Shown: piece by piece, positions 19,089 to 27,066 of the stretch
Position numbering within the stretch: position 1 is the stretch's first letter
Layout: each line of letters starts with the position of its first letter
Assembly: GCA_009377695.1 (NCBI GenBank)
Contig: WHTP01000016.1
Span: 1 to 64,000 of the forward strand
Length of the DNA: 64,000 nt
Direction of reading: 5' to 3'
Origin: Hyphomicrobiales bacterium
Lineage (GTDB): Bacteria; Pseudomonadota; Alphaproteobacteria; Rhizobiales; Xanthobacteraceae
Notes under the pieces: generated by a model
Seen by the model: only the letters and a program-made list of their open reading frames with translations
Databases searched by the model: none
Told to the model about the DNA's origin: nothing
Program-made: the position numbers and the translations under genes

Positions 19089-19769
19089 TTAAAGCGAGTT
19101 GCGCAGCACAGTTGGCCAGTCGACCTCGTCTTCCGGCAGCACCCACGTCTCCTTGATCGCCGCGGCGCGCCATTCGGCCCATGCCGGCAAAGCCGTCATA
19201 GCCTTCATATAATCCTGCGCCACCGCACCAACCTTGACGACGTAGGTCTGAAATCGGGAGACGACCGGAGCATACATCGCGTCCGCTGCGCCGAAGCGGC
19301 CGAACAGGAACCGCCCGCCCTGCCCGAAGCGCGTGCGACAATCTGTCCAAATTTGCTCGACGCGCCGCACATTGGCGAGGACGTCGTCCGGCAGTTCCCG
19401 CGGCATCGGCGGTCGCCACATGTTCATCGGCAGATGGCGGCGCATCGGCACGAAGCCGGCATGCATCTCCGAGGCAGCCGCCCGGGCGTAGCCGCGCGCT
19501 TTCAGGTCGGAGGGCCACAGGCCAGCATCGGGAAATCTCTCGGCGAGGTGCTCGAGGATCGCAAGCGACTCCCACACATGGACGTCGCCGTCGGACAGCA
19601 CCGGCACCTTGCCGGTACCCGACACCTTCGAGACGCGCTCCTTGAAGTCGGTCGCGTTAAGCGAAATCACTTCTTCGGTGAAGGCGATGCCGGCCGCCTT
19701 CATGGCGATCCATGGCCGCATCGACCAGGACGAGTAGTTCTTGTTTCCGATGATGAGCGAAAGAGCCAT
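19089..19769 (-). CDS. Glutathione S-transferase family protein
   Basis: 226 residues. The N-terminal thioredoxin-like domain has NYSSWSMRPWIAMKAAGI, the cis-proline GKVPVL and the glutathione-binding VWESLAILEHLAERFP (E-S pair). The all-helical C-terminal domain follows with FGAADAMYAPVVSRF. The serine cluster after NY supplies the usual active-site hydroxyl. Most such soluble GSTs detoxify electrophiles; the substrate cannot be inferred. It is encoded opposite the following DUF599 gene with about 85 bp between start codons, so a divergent promoter is likely. Confidence 0.88.
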   Translation of the reverse strand: MALSLIIGNKNYSSWSMRPWIAMKAAGIAFTEEVISLNATDFKERVSKVSGTGKVPVLSDGDVHVWESLAILEHLAERFPDAGLWPSDLKARGYARAAASEMHAGFVPMRRHLPMNMWRPPMPRELPDDVLANVRRVEQIWTDCRTRFGQGGRFLFGRFGAADAMYAPVVSRFQTYVVKVGAVAQDYMKAMTALPAWAEWRAAAIKETWVLPEDEVDWPTVLRNSL

Positions 19770-19853
19770 GTTCCCTTATCCGGCGAAGAGAAAGCTACCA
19801 CATTGCCCGGACCTGGTTCGAGTGGCAGCATCACGGCGAGCCGGAATCATGAC

Positions 19854-20561
19854 ATGCCGCTGTTTTCGATCCTCGACGTCGTCGCGCTCGGCGCCTTCAT
19901 CGTCGCCTGGGGCGGTTATGCCTATCTCAACGAGCGCAGCCGGGCCAGCCGCGGCGGTCTCAATGCGATCATGGACGGCTACCGCGAGGTCTGGATGCGC
20001 CGCATGCTGGCGCGCGAGCAGCGGATGGTCGACATGCAGATCATGGCGTCCCGCCAGAACGGCACGGCGTTCTTCGCCACGACCTCCTTGTTCGCGATCG
20101 GCGGCGCGCTGACCATCCTGCGTTCGAGCGGCGAGATGGCTGCGATCGCCGCAGACCTCCCGGTCGGCATCGAAACCTCGCGCGGGTTGTGGGAAGCCAA
20201 GGCGATCGGCCTCACGGTGATCTTCGTCTATGCCTTCTTCAAGTTCGCCTGGGCGTACCGGCTCTACAACTACGTCGCGATCCTGCTCGGCGCGACGCCG
20301 ATGCCGGAGGCCAAGGACACGCCGGAAGCCGAGGCCCATGTGGTGCGCACCGCGCGGCTGTTCACGACGGCCGGCCGCCATTTCAACCGCGGCCAACGTG
20401 CCTTCTTCTTTGCGCTCGGCTATCTCGGCTGGTTCGCCGGACCACTGGTGCTGATGATCACGACGGTGGTCATCGTGGTGGTGATGTGGTGGCGACAATA
20501 CAAGTCCGACTCGCTGCGCGCCGTCGCGGACAGCGAAATCAGCTCATCGTCCCGGCGTTGA
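19854..20561 (+). CDS. DUF599 family membrane protein
   Basis: 235 residues with about four membrane helices (ILDVVALGAFIVAWGGYAYL; FFATTSLFAIGGALTIL; AIGLTVIFVYAFFKFAWAYRLYNYVAILLGA; FFALGYLGWFAGPLVLMITTVVIVVVMWW). The region GLNAIMDGYREVWMRRMLAREQRMVDMQIMA is the DUF599 signature. The function is unknown; members occur across Alpha- and Gammaproteobacteria. The ATG at 19854 begins MPLFSILDVV, as in relatives. A minus-strand small gene ends just 8 bp beyond the stop codon (convergent). Confidence 0.85.
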   Translation: MPLFSILDVVALGAFIVAWGGYAYLNERSRASRGGLNAIMDGYREVWMRRMLAREQRMVDMQIMASRQNGTAFFATTSLFAIGGALTILRSSGEMAAIAADLPVGIETSRGLWEAKAIGLTVIFVYAFFKFAWAYRLYNYVAILLGATPMPEAKDTPEAEAHVVRTARLFTTAGRHFNRGQRAFFFALGYLGWFAGPLVLMITTVVIVVVMWWRQYKSDSLRAVADSEISSSSRR

Positions 20562-20568
20562 GACGCCG

Positions 20569-20721
20569 TCAGTTCAGGCCCATCGCCACCGCCACGAAGC
20601 CCGCGAGCAGCACCGCCGCCGCGCCCGCCGTAAGATTGGCCGCGATCAGGAGCCGTTCGGCGATTTGTGAATAGTCGATCGAAAGCCGTACCGTAAGCAC
20701 GGCAGCGCGAATCGCACGCAT
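20569..20721 (-). CDS. Possible 50-residue membrane peptide
   Basis: A 51-codon frame reads MRAIRAAVLTVRLSIDYSQI, then a hydrophobic segment (LLIAANLTAGAAAVLLAGFVAVAMG) and stop. The single membrane helix with a positively charged N-terminus is protein-like and codon choice fits the neighbours, with GC-rich third positions. The upstream GGGG is a weak ribosome site. No family recognised. It converges on the DUF599 gene with an 8-bp gap. Confidence 0.4.
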   Translation of the reverse strand: MRAIRAAVLTVRLSIDYSQIAERLLIAANLTAGAAAVLLAGFVAVAMGLN

Positions 20722-21084
20722 ACGCAGACCCCGCTACGCAACACGACGCAACTGACTACTGTCTGACACCCATCGCGCCCGCCTTCCACCAACCCAGCCC
20801 CTGTTCCAGATCGGCGGTTGAGCGCGATAGCTCGATGCACGTACTCGCGTGGATTGGCAATTTGATGACGAAGCGATCGGCGATCGCGATCAATCTTGTG
20901 GATGCATCATCGCCGTGGGCAACAGTCGCACACCGTCCATATGCGGTGACAAGCTACCGGCATTCTTAGCCGTCAGGTCAGGCTCAGCGCCGCCGCGACA
21001 AACGGATGCGAGCGCGACCACCACCATTGTCGCCAGAATGGTTGCCGTGCGGGTGACGACGCCCGGCCGCGCGAGATCCCCGGG
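20722..21084. other. Intergenic, nothing recognised
   Basis: About 360 bp between the small membrane peptide and the YdcF gene 3' end. Short frames are open but lack ribosome sites or family resemblance. No repeat or hairpin stands out. Confidence 0.35.
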
Positions 21085-21939
21085 CTATGGCCGGCAATTG
21101 TCTTGGGCGGCATTTTGGCCAGCGCGATCGCATTCTCCGCGCTGGAGCGGGCCGGGAAAGAGCTCCGATGTTCGCCCGCTCAACCAATAGGCAACGAGGC
21201 CAATCCATTCCCGAACCGCCGTGTCCGTTCGCCGCAGGCCGTCGCCCAGAGTCGGAAACGGGCGCAACGCGTCGCCGGCGCCCCGGGTCCGCCAGTCGAC
21301 CGGATAGGCCTCGACCGGAAAGCCGGCCTTGCGGAAGACGCCTATGGCACGTGGAAGATGGTAGGACGAGGTGACGAGCAGCCAGCGCTCACCCGGCTTC
21401 GGCTGTGCGAGCTCCCGCGAAAACAGTGCATTTTCAACCGTGTTGCGAGACCGATCCTCGGCAACGACCCGATCCCGCGCGACGCCGAGGTCCTCGAGCA
21501 GCCGCAGCGCGAATTCCGCCTCCGGCCGCTCGTCAAATACCAGTGCGGCCGAGCCGCCTGAGAAGATAATGCGCGCGTCGGGGTAACGCTTCGCGAGCTG
21601 GGCGACCTCGGTCAGCCGCTCGCCGGCCTCATTGAGCGCAACCGTGTTGCGGGCGTGCGAAACATCGGGGCTGATCGCGCCGCCCAGCACCACGATGCCA
21701 TGCGGAGCGCCCCGGCTATCGTCCCAGGCCGGGAAGCGACCTTCCAACGGGACGATCAGCGCGTTGCCGACCGGGGAAAGCCCGACGACGGCAAGGAGGA
21801 TCAGGCTGCCGATGATTATCGGCCAGCCGGCGCGGGAAAACCGCGTGCGCAGCAGCAGCGCGCCGACGATGCCCACGAGGATGATGAAATTAGACGGGAT
21901 CGTGAAGAAGCCAACGATCTTGGACGCGTAGAAGAACAT
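21085..21939 (-). CDS. YdcF family (DUF218) membrane protein
   Basis: 284 residues. Two N-terminal membrane helices (about 8-28 and 38-58) are followed by the DUF218 domain: HGIVVLGGAIS, RLTEVAQLAKRYPDARIIFSGG, a conserved EDRSRNTVENA loop, and LLVTSSYHLPRAIGVFRKAGF. The E..SRNT.EN and SYH motifs are the proposed active-site residues of this Rossmann-like domain, linked in E. coli to S-adenosylmethionine binding and in SanA/ElyC relatives to cell envelope maintenance. C-terminal WIGLVAYWLSGRTSELFPGP is typical of Rhizobiales members. It is separated from the next minus-strand gene by two large palindromes. Confidence 0.87.
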   Translation of the reverse strand: MFFYASKIVGFFTIPSNFIILVGIVGALLLRTRFSRAGWPIIIGSLILLAVVGLSPVGNALIVPLEGRFPAWDDSRGAPHGIVVLGGAISPDVSHARNTVALNEAGERLTEVAQLAKRYPDARIIFSGGSAALVFDERPEAEFALRLLEDLGVARDRVVAEDRSRNTVENALFSRELAQPKPGERWLLVTSSYHLPRAIGVFRKAGFPVEAYPVDWRTRGAGDALRPFPTLGDGLRRTDTAVREWIGLVAYWLSGRTSELFPGPLQRGECDRAGQNAAQDNCRP

Positions 21940-21943
21940 GGCT

Positions 21944-22016
21944 AGTGCCGCCGATTTGAAGTTCCTACAGCAGTTGCAGCGAACTCGGCCGGGAACTTCA
22001 AATCAAAAGCGGCACT
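21944..22016. repeat. Palindromic intergenic element, copy C
   Basis: Arms AGTGCCGCCGATTTGAAGTT (starting 21944, to 21965) and the matching GGAACTTCAAATC...CGGCACT (21992-22016) form a long hairpin with a small 3-nt asymmetry and a 26-nt loop. Together with copy D it fills the gap between the YdcF and RraA genes. Confidence 0.75.
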
Positions 22017-22032
22017 GGAACTATAGAGTGCT

Positions 22033-22105
22033 AGTGCCCCATCGTTTCCGAAGTTCGTGTCAGAGTATGCTGCAAGCGTATCACGAACTTCGGAAACGGG
22101 GCACT
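22033..22105. repeat. Palindromic intergenic element, copy D
   Basis: Arms AGTGCCCC-ATC-GTTTCCGAAGTTCGTG (22033-22059) and CACGAACTTCGGAAACGGGG plus CACT (22082-22105) pair completely apart from a 3-nt bulge. The start AGTGCC and the GAAGTTC core are shared with copy C, so the two are tandem relatives in a twin-hairpin arrangement. Confidence 0.8.
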
Positions 22106-22128
22106 CGTCCCCTGCGCGTCGTAGGCGG

Positions 22129-22830
22129 TTAGCGGCGGCTCTTCTTCCAGGCCTCGTAGCGCGCCTTGGTCTCATCGTTCATCGGATAGAGGCCGGGGAG
22201 CTTCGCGCCCTTCTCAACCTCGTTGACGATGTAGGTCTCCATCAGCTCGTGCTCGGGCCCTTCCTCGGCCACGAATGCGAGCAGGTTCTGCGGAATGACT
22301 ACCGCGCCGTCGTCGTCGCAGACGATCGTGTCGCCGGGAAAGATCGCGCAGCCGCCGCAGGCGATCGGCTCGTCCCAGCCGACGAAGGTCAAGCCATTGA
22401 CCGACGCCGGCGCAGCGACGCCGGCGCACCAGATGGGCAGCTTCGAGGCCAGCACCCCGGCCTTGTCGCGGATGACGCCATCGGTGACCAGCGCCGCGAC
22501 GTTGCGCTTCATCATCCGCATCGTGAGGATGTCGCCGAAGATGCCGGCGGTGGTGACGCCCATGGCGTCGGCGACCGCAACGCAGCCTTCCGGCATCGCC
22601 TCGATCGCGCCGCGGGTCGAGATCGGCTTGGCCCAGCTTTCCGGCGTCGCGAGGTCCTCGCGCACCGGGATGAAGCGCATGGTGAAGGCGGGCCCGATGA
22701 TGCGCCGGCCGGACCCGTCGAGCGGCATCGGGCCCTGCATCCAGCAGCGGCGGATGCCCTTCTTAAGCAGCATTGTGGTGATGGTGCCGGTGGTGACGTC
22801 CTTCAGCCTGTCGTAGAGCGCGGCACTCAT
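22129..22830 (-). CDS. RraA-like / HMG-aldolase-type protein
   Basis: 233 residues of the RraA family: TGTITTMLLKKGIR near the N-terminus, GPAFTMRFIP, the metal/substrate region VAVADAMGVTTAGIFGDILTM, AALVTDGVIRDK and VCDDDGAVVIPQNL. In this family the GDxxxxxxxxxGxxGxVxDGxxRD-type pattern with a later DDDG supports aldolase or decarboxylase activity on 4-hydroxy-4-methyl-2-oxoglutarate-like acids; a few members instead inhibit RNase E. With no RNase E context, a metabolic role is more likely. ATG at 22830 has GAGG seven bases upstream; a TTG two codons earlier is the alternative. Confidence 0.85.
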   Translation of the reverse strand: MSAALYDRLKDVTTGTITTMLLKKGIRRCWMQGPMPLDGSGRRIIGPAFTMRFIPVREDLATPESWAKPISTRGAIEAMPEGCVAVADAMGVTTAGIFGDILTMRMMKRNVAALVTDGVIRDKAGVLASKLPIWCAGVAAPASVNGLTFVGWDEPIACGGCAIFPGDTIVCDDDGAVVIPQNLLAFVAEEGPEHELMETYIVNEVEKGAKLPGLYPMNDETKARYEAWKKSRR

Positions 22831-22920
22831 CGCCAACCTCGTTTGAACTTTGTATCATCGATTGTTGATGTGAGTCGTGTTGGTACGGCCGGCTCGGTCG
22901 GCTCCGAGTTCGCTGCACTT

Positions 22921-23496
22921 TCACGCGCTCGCCATGCCGGTTCTTTCATCGCGGCGGCGAAGCCAGGCGACGAACGGAATCGACAGCAACACCATCCAGG
23001 ATTTGCCGACCACCTGCCCGGCCAGGAAATCGAGCGAGCCGAACGCAAGCCAGAGAAACACGATGGAGTCGACCACGAGCCCGACCAGGCTCGAAGCGAC
23101 CACCGCCATGATCAGGCGGCGGCGGGCCAGCGGTGTGTAGACCGCGAAATCAGCGAGCTCCGACAGGAGGAATGCGGCCGCCGATGCGACCACCAGCGCG
23201 GGCGGCGCGACCAAAGCGGAGAGCGCGGCGCCGGCGAGGATCGCGCCCGCCGCGACGCCGACGCCGAGACGGCGTTGCGCCAGATCGCGCAGCACGAGCG
23301 CGATGCCGATCATGGTAACGCCCGATGGCGCCATCAGGCCTGGCGCCACCGGGATCAGGCATGGCCCGTTGGGCACGCATTTAGTGCCGGCATTGCCGAT
23401 CAGCCAGTTGGCGGCAGGGATGGTCAGCGCAAACAGGATCAGGAACGCGATCCCCTCCCACCGGCGCCGGGTATCGAGATTGTCTGTCGTCAGCAT
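22921..23496 (-). CDS. Queuosine precursor transporter (VUT/YhhQ family)
   Basis: 191 residues with about six membrane helices (for example [40 protein letters not shown] and [21 protein letters not shown]). The [12 protein letters not shown] region and the late [20 protein letters not shown] are VUT-family features; E. coli YhhQ imports preQ0/preQ1. Its ATG at 23496 lies inside the last codons of queC (7-nt overlap ATGCTGA), with GGAAGG upstream, so it is translated with QueC. The pairing of a queuosine biosynthesis gene with a queuosine-precursor carrier supports the assignment. Confidence 0.88.
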   Translation of the reverse strand: MLTTDNLDTRRRWEGIAFLILFALTIPAANWLIGNAGTKCVPNGPCLIPVAPGLMAPSGVTMIGIALVLRDLAQRRLGVGVAAGAILAGAALSALVAPPALVVASAAAFLLSELADFAVYTPLARRRLIMAVVASSLVGLVVDSIVFLWLAFGSLDFLAGQVVGKSWMVLLSIPFVAWLRRRDERTGMASA

Positions 23497-24200
23497 TCGG
23501 CCTTCCATTTCGCAAACCCGTCAGCCCGCAACCGGCAGGCGGGGCATGTGCCGCAGCCATAACCCCAGCGATGGCGGCGCGAGCGGTCGCCGAGATAGCA
23601 GGTGTGGGTCTCCTCGACCAGCAGGTCGACGAACGGGTCGCTGCCGATCTCCTGAGCCATCGCAAAGGTCGCGGCCTTGTCGATCCACATCAGCGGCGTA
23701 TGGATGACGACGCGCCGGTCCATGCCGAGCGTAAGCGCAACCTGCATCGCCTTGATCGTGTCGTCGCGGCAGTCGGGATAGCCGGAGAAATCGGTCTCGC
23801 ACATGCCGGCGACGAGATGTTTGATGCCGCGGCGATAGGCGAGCGCACCGGCGAAAGCCAAGAACGCGAGATTGCGGCCGGGTACGAACGTGGTCGGCAG
23901 GCCGCTCTGGGCAATCTCGATGGCGACGTCGCGTGTGAGCGCGGTCTCCGAGATCGCGGCGAGCGCATCGAGCTTGATCATGTGGTCGTCGCCGAGCCGC
24001 GACGCCCAATCCGTCCGCAATGCCTTGATCCGCTCGCGGATGTGCGGACGCACATCGAGCTCCGTCCGGTGCCGCTGGCCGTAGTCGAAGCCGACGGTCT
24101 CGACCGACGCAAAATGCTCGAGCGCCCAAGCCAGGCAGACGGTGGAGTCCTGCCCGCCGGAGAACAACACCAGCGCGTTCTGGTCATTACCCTCAGGCAC
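23490..24200 (-). CDS. queC: 7-cyano-7-deazaguanine synthase
   Basis: 236 residues. QueC converts 7-carboxy-7-deazaguanine to preQ0 with ATP and ammonia. Seen here: the PP-loop [51 protein letters not shown] and the zinc site HTCYLGD...[11 protein letters not shown] with four cysteines. Start is a GTG (24200) with a weak ribosome site. It overlaps the precursor transporter gene downstream by 7 bp. queD, queE and queF are not in the window. Confidence 0.96.
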   Translation of the reverse strand: MPEGNDQNALVLFSGGQDSTVCLAWALEHFASVETVGFDYGQRHRTELDVRPHIRERIKALRTDWASRLGDDHMIKLDALAAISETALTRDVAIEIAQSGLPTTFVPGRNLAFLAFAGALAYRRGIKHLVAGMCETDFSGYPDCRDDTIKAMQVALTLGMDRRVVIHTPLMWIDKAATFAMAQEIGSDPFVDLLVEETHTCYLGDRSRRHRWGYGCGTCPACRLRADGFAKWKAEC

Positions 24201-24227
24201 CCGTCACTCCACAACTCCACGTCACAT

Positions 24228-24962
24228 TCATTGCCGGCAACGTCGCACGACGTCTCGCAGCCGGCGGAACGGCACGCCGAGATAATACTTCCGGAAGAAC
24301 CGCAGGCGACCGCCGAAGTTCAGCGCCGGCTTTGATCCCGCTGATACATACCATGAGTTCAGCCCGGTTCTGCGCGTCCATATGTATCCACGCGAGACAA
24401 GATCGTTGTGCAGGTGTCGATGCAGCACGTGGTCTTCGATCAAGATCAGGCGTGGGCGCCAACGGTCAAGGTCAAGGCCACGCAGAACCTCGCGCTCGTG
24501 CCCCTCGACATCGATTGAGATGAAATCGATGGGCGACGGCGCGCCGGCATTGGCGAGCACCTCGTCAAGTGTCTTGATCGGCACGTCGATTGACCCCGCG
24601 ATGGTCGCGCCCGCGACGCGCGGCAGCCGATTCAGGGTCGAGTAAGGGCCGGCAAGCTTGAGGGGCATTGTTCGGCCGGAATTCTCCGGCGACGAACAGG
24701 CCACCGCATAGACGCGGGCCTTGCTACGCGCACGGAGTGCTTCCGCAAGCTGCGGCTGCGGTTCGATCAGCACGCCGTTCCAACCCACCTGCTCGAGATG
24801 GAACGTTTGCGACCAATGGGTTGGATCGTTGGCACCGACGTCGACGAAATACCCGCGATGCGATTGAAAGAATTCACGCACGAGGCCGGTTTCTCCGTCG
24901 GGCGGCAACATCACTCCCCGATGGTCGTCATCGGACCGCCACATGGAGACGTTCTCCGCCAT
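24228..24962 (-). CDS. FkbM family methyltransferase
   Basis: 244 residues. The SAM-binding motif I appears as GYFVDVGANDP, followed by the FkbM features WNGVLIEPQPQLAEALRARS, ACSSPENSGRTMPL, the central VPIKTLDEVLA and IDFISIDVEGHEREVLRGLDL. FkbM enzymes methylate hydroxyl groups on polysaccharides or polyketides. The start ATG (24962) overlaps the stop of the aldo/keto reductase gene (TGATG), so the two are coupled. No polysaccharide genes are adjacent, so the acceptor is unknown. The last 20 residues are strongly basic. Confidence 0.88.
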   Translation of the reverse strand: MAENVSMWRSDDDHRGVMLPPDGETGLVREFFQSHRGYFVDVGANDPTHWSQTFHLEQVGWNGVLIEPQPQLAEALRARSKARVYAVACSSPENSGRTMPLKLAGPYSTLNRLPRVAGATIAGSIDVPIKTLDEVLANAGAPSPIDFISIDVEGHEREVLRGLDLDRWRPRLILIEDHVLHRHLHNDLVSRGYIWTRRTGLNSWYVSAGSKPALNFGGRLRFFRKYYLGVPFRRLRDVVRRCRQ

Positions 24963-25789
24963 CAATCCCACTTTGGGCGCCCGGAGAATGACCAGTCAAC
25001 GATGCGGCCGTCGCGGTGCGCGAGGCCGGCGACCTCGGACATCTCGGCGTCGGTCAGCGCGAAATCGAAGATCGTGAGGTTCTCTTCCAGCCGCTCGATC
25101 TTGCTGGTGCGCGGGATCACCACGACGTCCTGCTGCACGAGATAGCGCAACGAGACCTGTGCCCCGGTCTTGCCATGCGCCTTGCCGATGCGAACGAGTA
25201 TCGCATCGTTCTTGGCATTACCGCGCGCGATCGGGCTGTAGGCCACGACCGCCATGCCTTTGGCACGGCACGCAGCAACCAGCTTCGACTGTTCGAGGAA
25301 CGGATGCATCTCGAACTGGTTGCAGACCAAGGGTTCACGCGAGAGCGAGACCGCCTCGTCAAGCAGCGCGATGTTGAAATTCGATACGCCGATATACCGC
25401 GCCATACCGTCCTGCTTGACCTTGCAGAGCGCGCCAAGTGTCTCCGCCAGCGGGATCTGCGGGTTCGGCCAGTGCAGCAGCAGCAGGTCGACCTCCGACA
25501 TCCGCAATTTGACGAGACTGTCCTTGGCAGTGCGCTCCAGCTCACGCGGGGCGAAATGCGACGGCCACACCTTGGTGGTGACGAAAACGTCGGTGCGCGG
25601 CACGCCGGAGGCGCGCAAGCCCTCGCCTACTTCGCGCTCGTTATCATACATCTCCGCGGTATCGATGTGCCGATAGCCGAGCCGCAGCGCCTGCTCGACG
25701 ATGCGGGCGCAGGTGCGTCCGCGCAGGTCCCAGGTGCCGAGACCAACGAACGGGATGCGGGCGCCTTTCGCTTCGACGGTGGGGACCAT
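24962..25789 (-). CDS. Aldo/keto reductase
   Basis: 275 residues with the full AKR tetrad: Asp and Tyr in RHIDTAEMYDNE, Lys in VTTKVWPSHF, His in LLLLHWPNPQIP. Later features are ARYIGVSNFNI, NQFEMHPFLEQ, MAVVAYSPIARG and VVIPRTSKIERLEEN for NADPH binding. These features place it with the 2,5-diketo-gluconate reductase-like AKRs; substrate not deducible. The ATG at 25789 (MVPTVEAKGARI) matches family starts; an upstream in-frame ATG at 25825 is not preferred. It overlaps the FkbM gene by one base (TGATG) and heads a two-gene operon. A paralogue lies 2.5 kb away. Confidence 0.92.
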   Translation of the reverse strand: MVPTVEAKGARIPFVGLGTWDLRGRTCARIVEQALRLGYRHIDTAEMYDNEREVGEGLRASGVPRTDVFVTTKVWPSHFAPRELERTAKDSLVKLRMSEVDLLLLHWPNPQIPLAETLGALCKVKQDGMARYIGVSNFNIALLDEAVSLSREPLVCNQFEMHPFLEQSKLVAACRAKGMAVVAYSPIARGNAKNDAILVRIGKAHGKTGAQVSLRYLVQQDVVVIPRTSKIERLEENLTIFDFALTDAEMSEVAGLAHRDGRIVDWSFSGRPKWD

Positions 25790-26025
25790 GGTTGCGGTCA
25801 ACTCCTTCGCAGAACCAAAAAACACTTACACCATATCGCCCGCCATATCGCCCTTGAATTGCCGACAGCGAGGCTGACAACGCCGTCGAACTTTTCGATG
25901 ACAAGTTATACCAGTCGGGAATATCGGCGGCACAATAACGCAGAAGAAAAAAAGGCCTTAGCGCCATGCAAATTGGCTATAGTTACTTACAGCGGTTGCG
26001 ATCCATAATCGGGAGGAAATTGCAC

Positions 26026-27000
26026 GTGACCATCAATCGACGTGCGGCGCTGACTGGCCTGGCTGGAGGATTAGTGCTGCGCCGAACCGAGGCATTTAGC
26101 CAGGAAGCCAACTATCCATCGCGAACAGTGAAAATCACCGTTGGTACCGGCGCCGGGGGTGCTGCCGATACCACCGCGCGCGTCGCGGCGAAGGTCCTCT
26201 CGGACGCACTCGGCCAGAACTTCGTGGTCGAGAACCGACCCGGCGCCCAGGGGCTTGTGGCGCTCAGTTCCTTCGTGAAGGAGCGCACCGATGGCTACAG
26301 CCTGTTCATGCTGGCAAGCAGCCAGGCGGTGCTGCCTGCACTCTATCAACTACCTTACGACCCGGTTAACGACATCACGCCGATCGCGCGTCTAACGGTT
26401 GCGTCGGTGATCCTGGTCGTCAACCCTGAACTGCCGGTGAAGTCGGTCAAAGATCTGGTCGACTATGCCAAGAAAAATCCCGACAAGGTATCGTACGGAT
26501 ACCAGGGCGGCCCGATCCAGATTGCTTGTGCGCTATTCGCAAAGCTTGCGGGCTTCCAGCCGGTCGCCGTCCCGTTTACTGCGTCCGCCCGGGTGACGAC
26601 GGAAATGCTTGCCGGCAGGCTGACCTACACCGTCATGACGGGCGAGCAGGCCAAGCCCCTGGTCGATGCCGGCAAACTCCGGGCACTGGCGACGGCCGGA
26701 AAAACCCGCGCACTGGCATTCCCCGATATTCCGACGCTGGAAGAGCTAGGCTACCCGGCCTACGGTGATGGCTGGTTCGGTCTGATTGGTCCGAAGAACC
26801 TCCCGAAACCCATTGTCGACAAGCTCTACACGGCCTTCAAGGATCACTATTACGGCAAGCAACCCCAACATACCCTGGTCGCGCGCGGAATGGAGCCGGC
26901 GGACGAAGGCCCCGAGGCATTCACGGCTTTCCTCAAGGCGAATATTGCGCGCTGGATTGCTGCAGGGGAGCAGCTCGGCATCTCCAAGGTCAAACCCTAA
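26026..27000 (+). CDS. Tripartite tricarboxylate transporter binding protein (Bug family)
   Basis: 324 residues from a GTG at 26026, nine bases after GGGAGG. The Tat-like N-terminus (NRRAALTGLAGGLVL, cleavage near AFSQE) and the family pattern YPSRTVKITVGTGAGGAADT, FVVENRPGAQGLVA, KERTDGYSLFML and LPYDPVNDITPIA are clear. This is the periplasmic receptor only; no TctA/TctB genes are close. Its 26076-27000 body is divergent from the AKR-FkbM operon. Ligand unknown. Confidence 0.9.
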   Translation: MTINRRAALTGLAGGLVLRRTEAFSQEANYPSRTVKITVGTGAGGAADTTARVAAKVLSDALGQNFVVENRPGAQGLVALSSFVKERTDGYSLFMLASSQAVLPALYQLPYDPVNDITPIARLTVASVILVVNPELPVKSVKDLVDYAKKNPDKVSYGYQGGPIQIACALFAKLAGFQPVAVPFTASARVTTEMLAGRLTYTVMTGEQAKPLVDAGKLRALATAGKTRALAFPDIPTLEELGYPAYGDGWFGLIGPKNLPKPIVDKLYTAFKDHYYGKQPQHTLVARGMEPADEGPEAFTAFLKANIARWIAAGEQLGISKVKP

Positions 27001-27066
27001 CCGACGCCGCAAGACGAAAGCGCCTCGCGCGGACGTCATCCGGGCGAAGCGCAATTTTTCACTGCT

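Noticed and set aside
22057-23562. 501-residue plus-strand open frame
   Set aside because: It runs opposite the RraA-like, transporter and queC genes and consists of His/Arg/Asp-rich noise.
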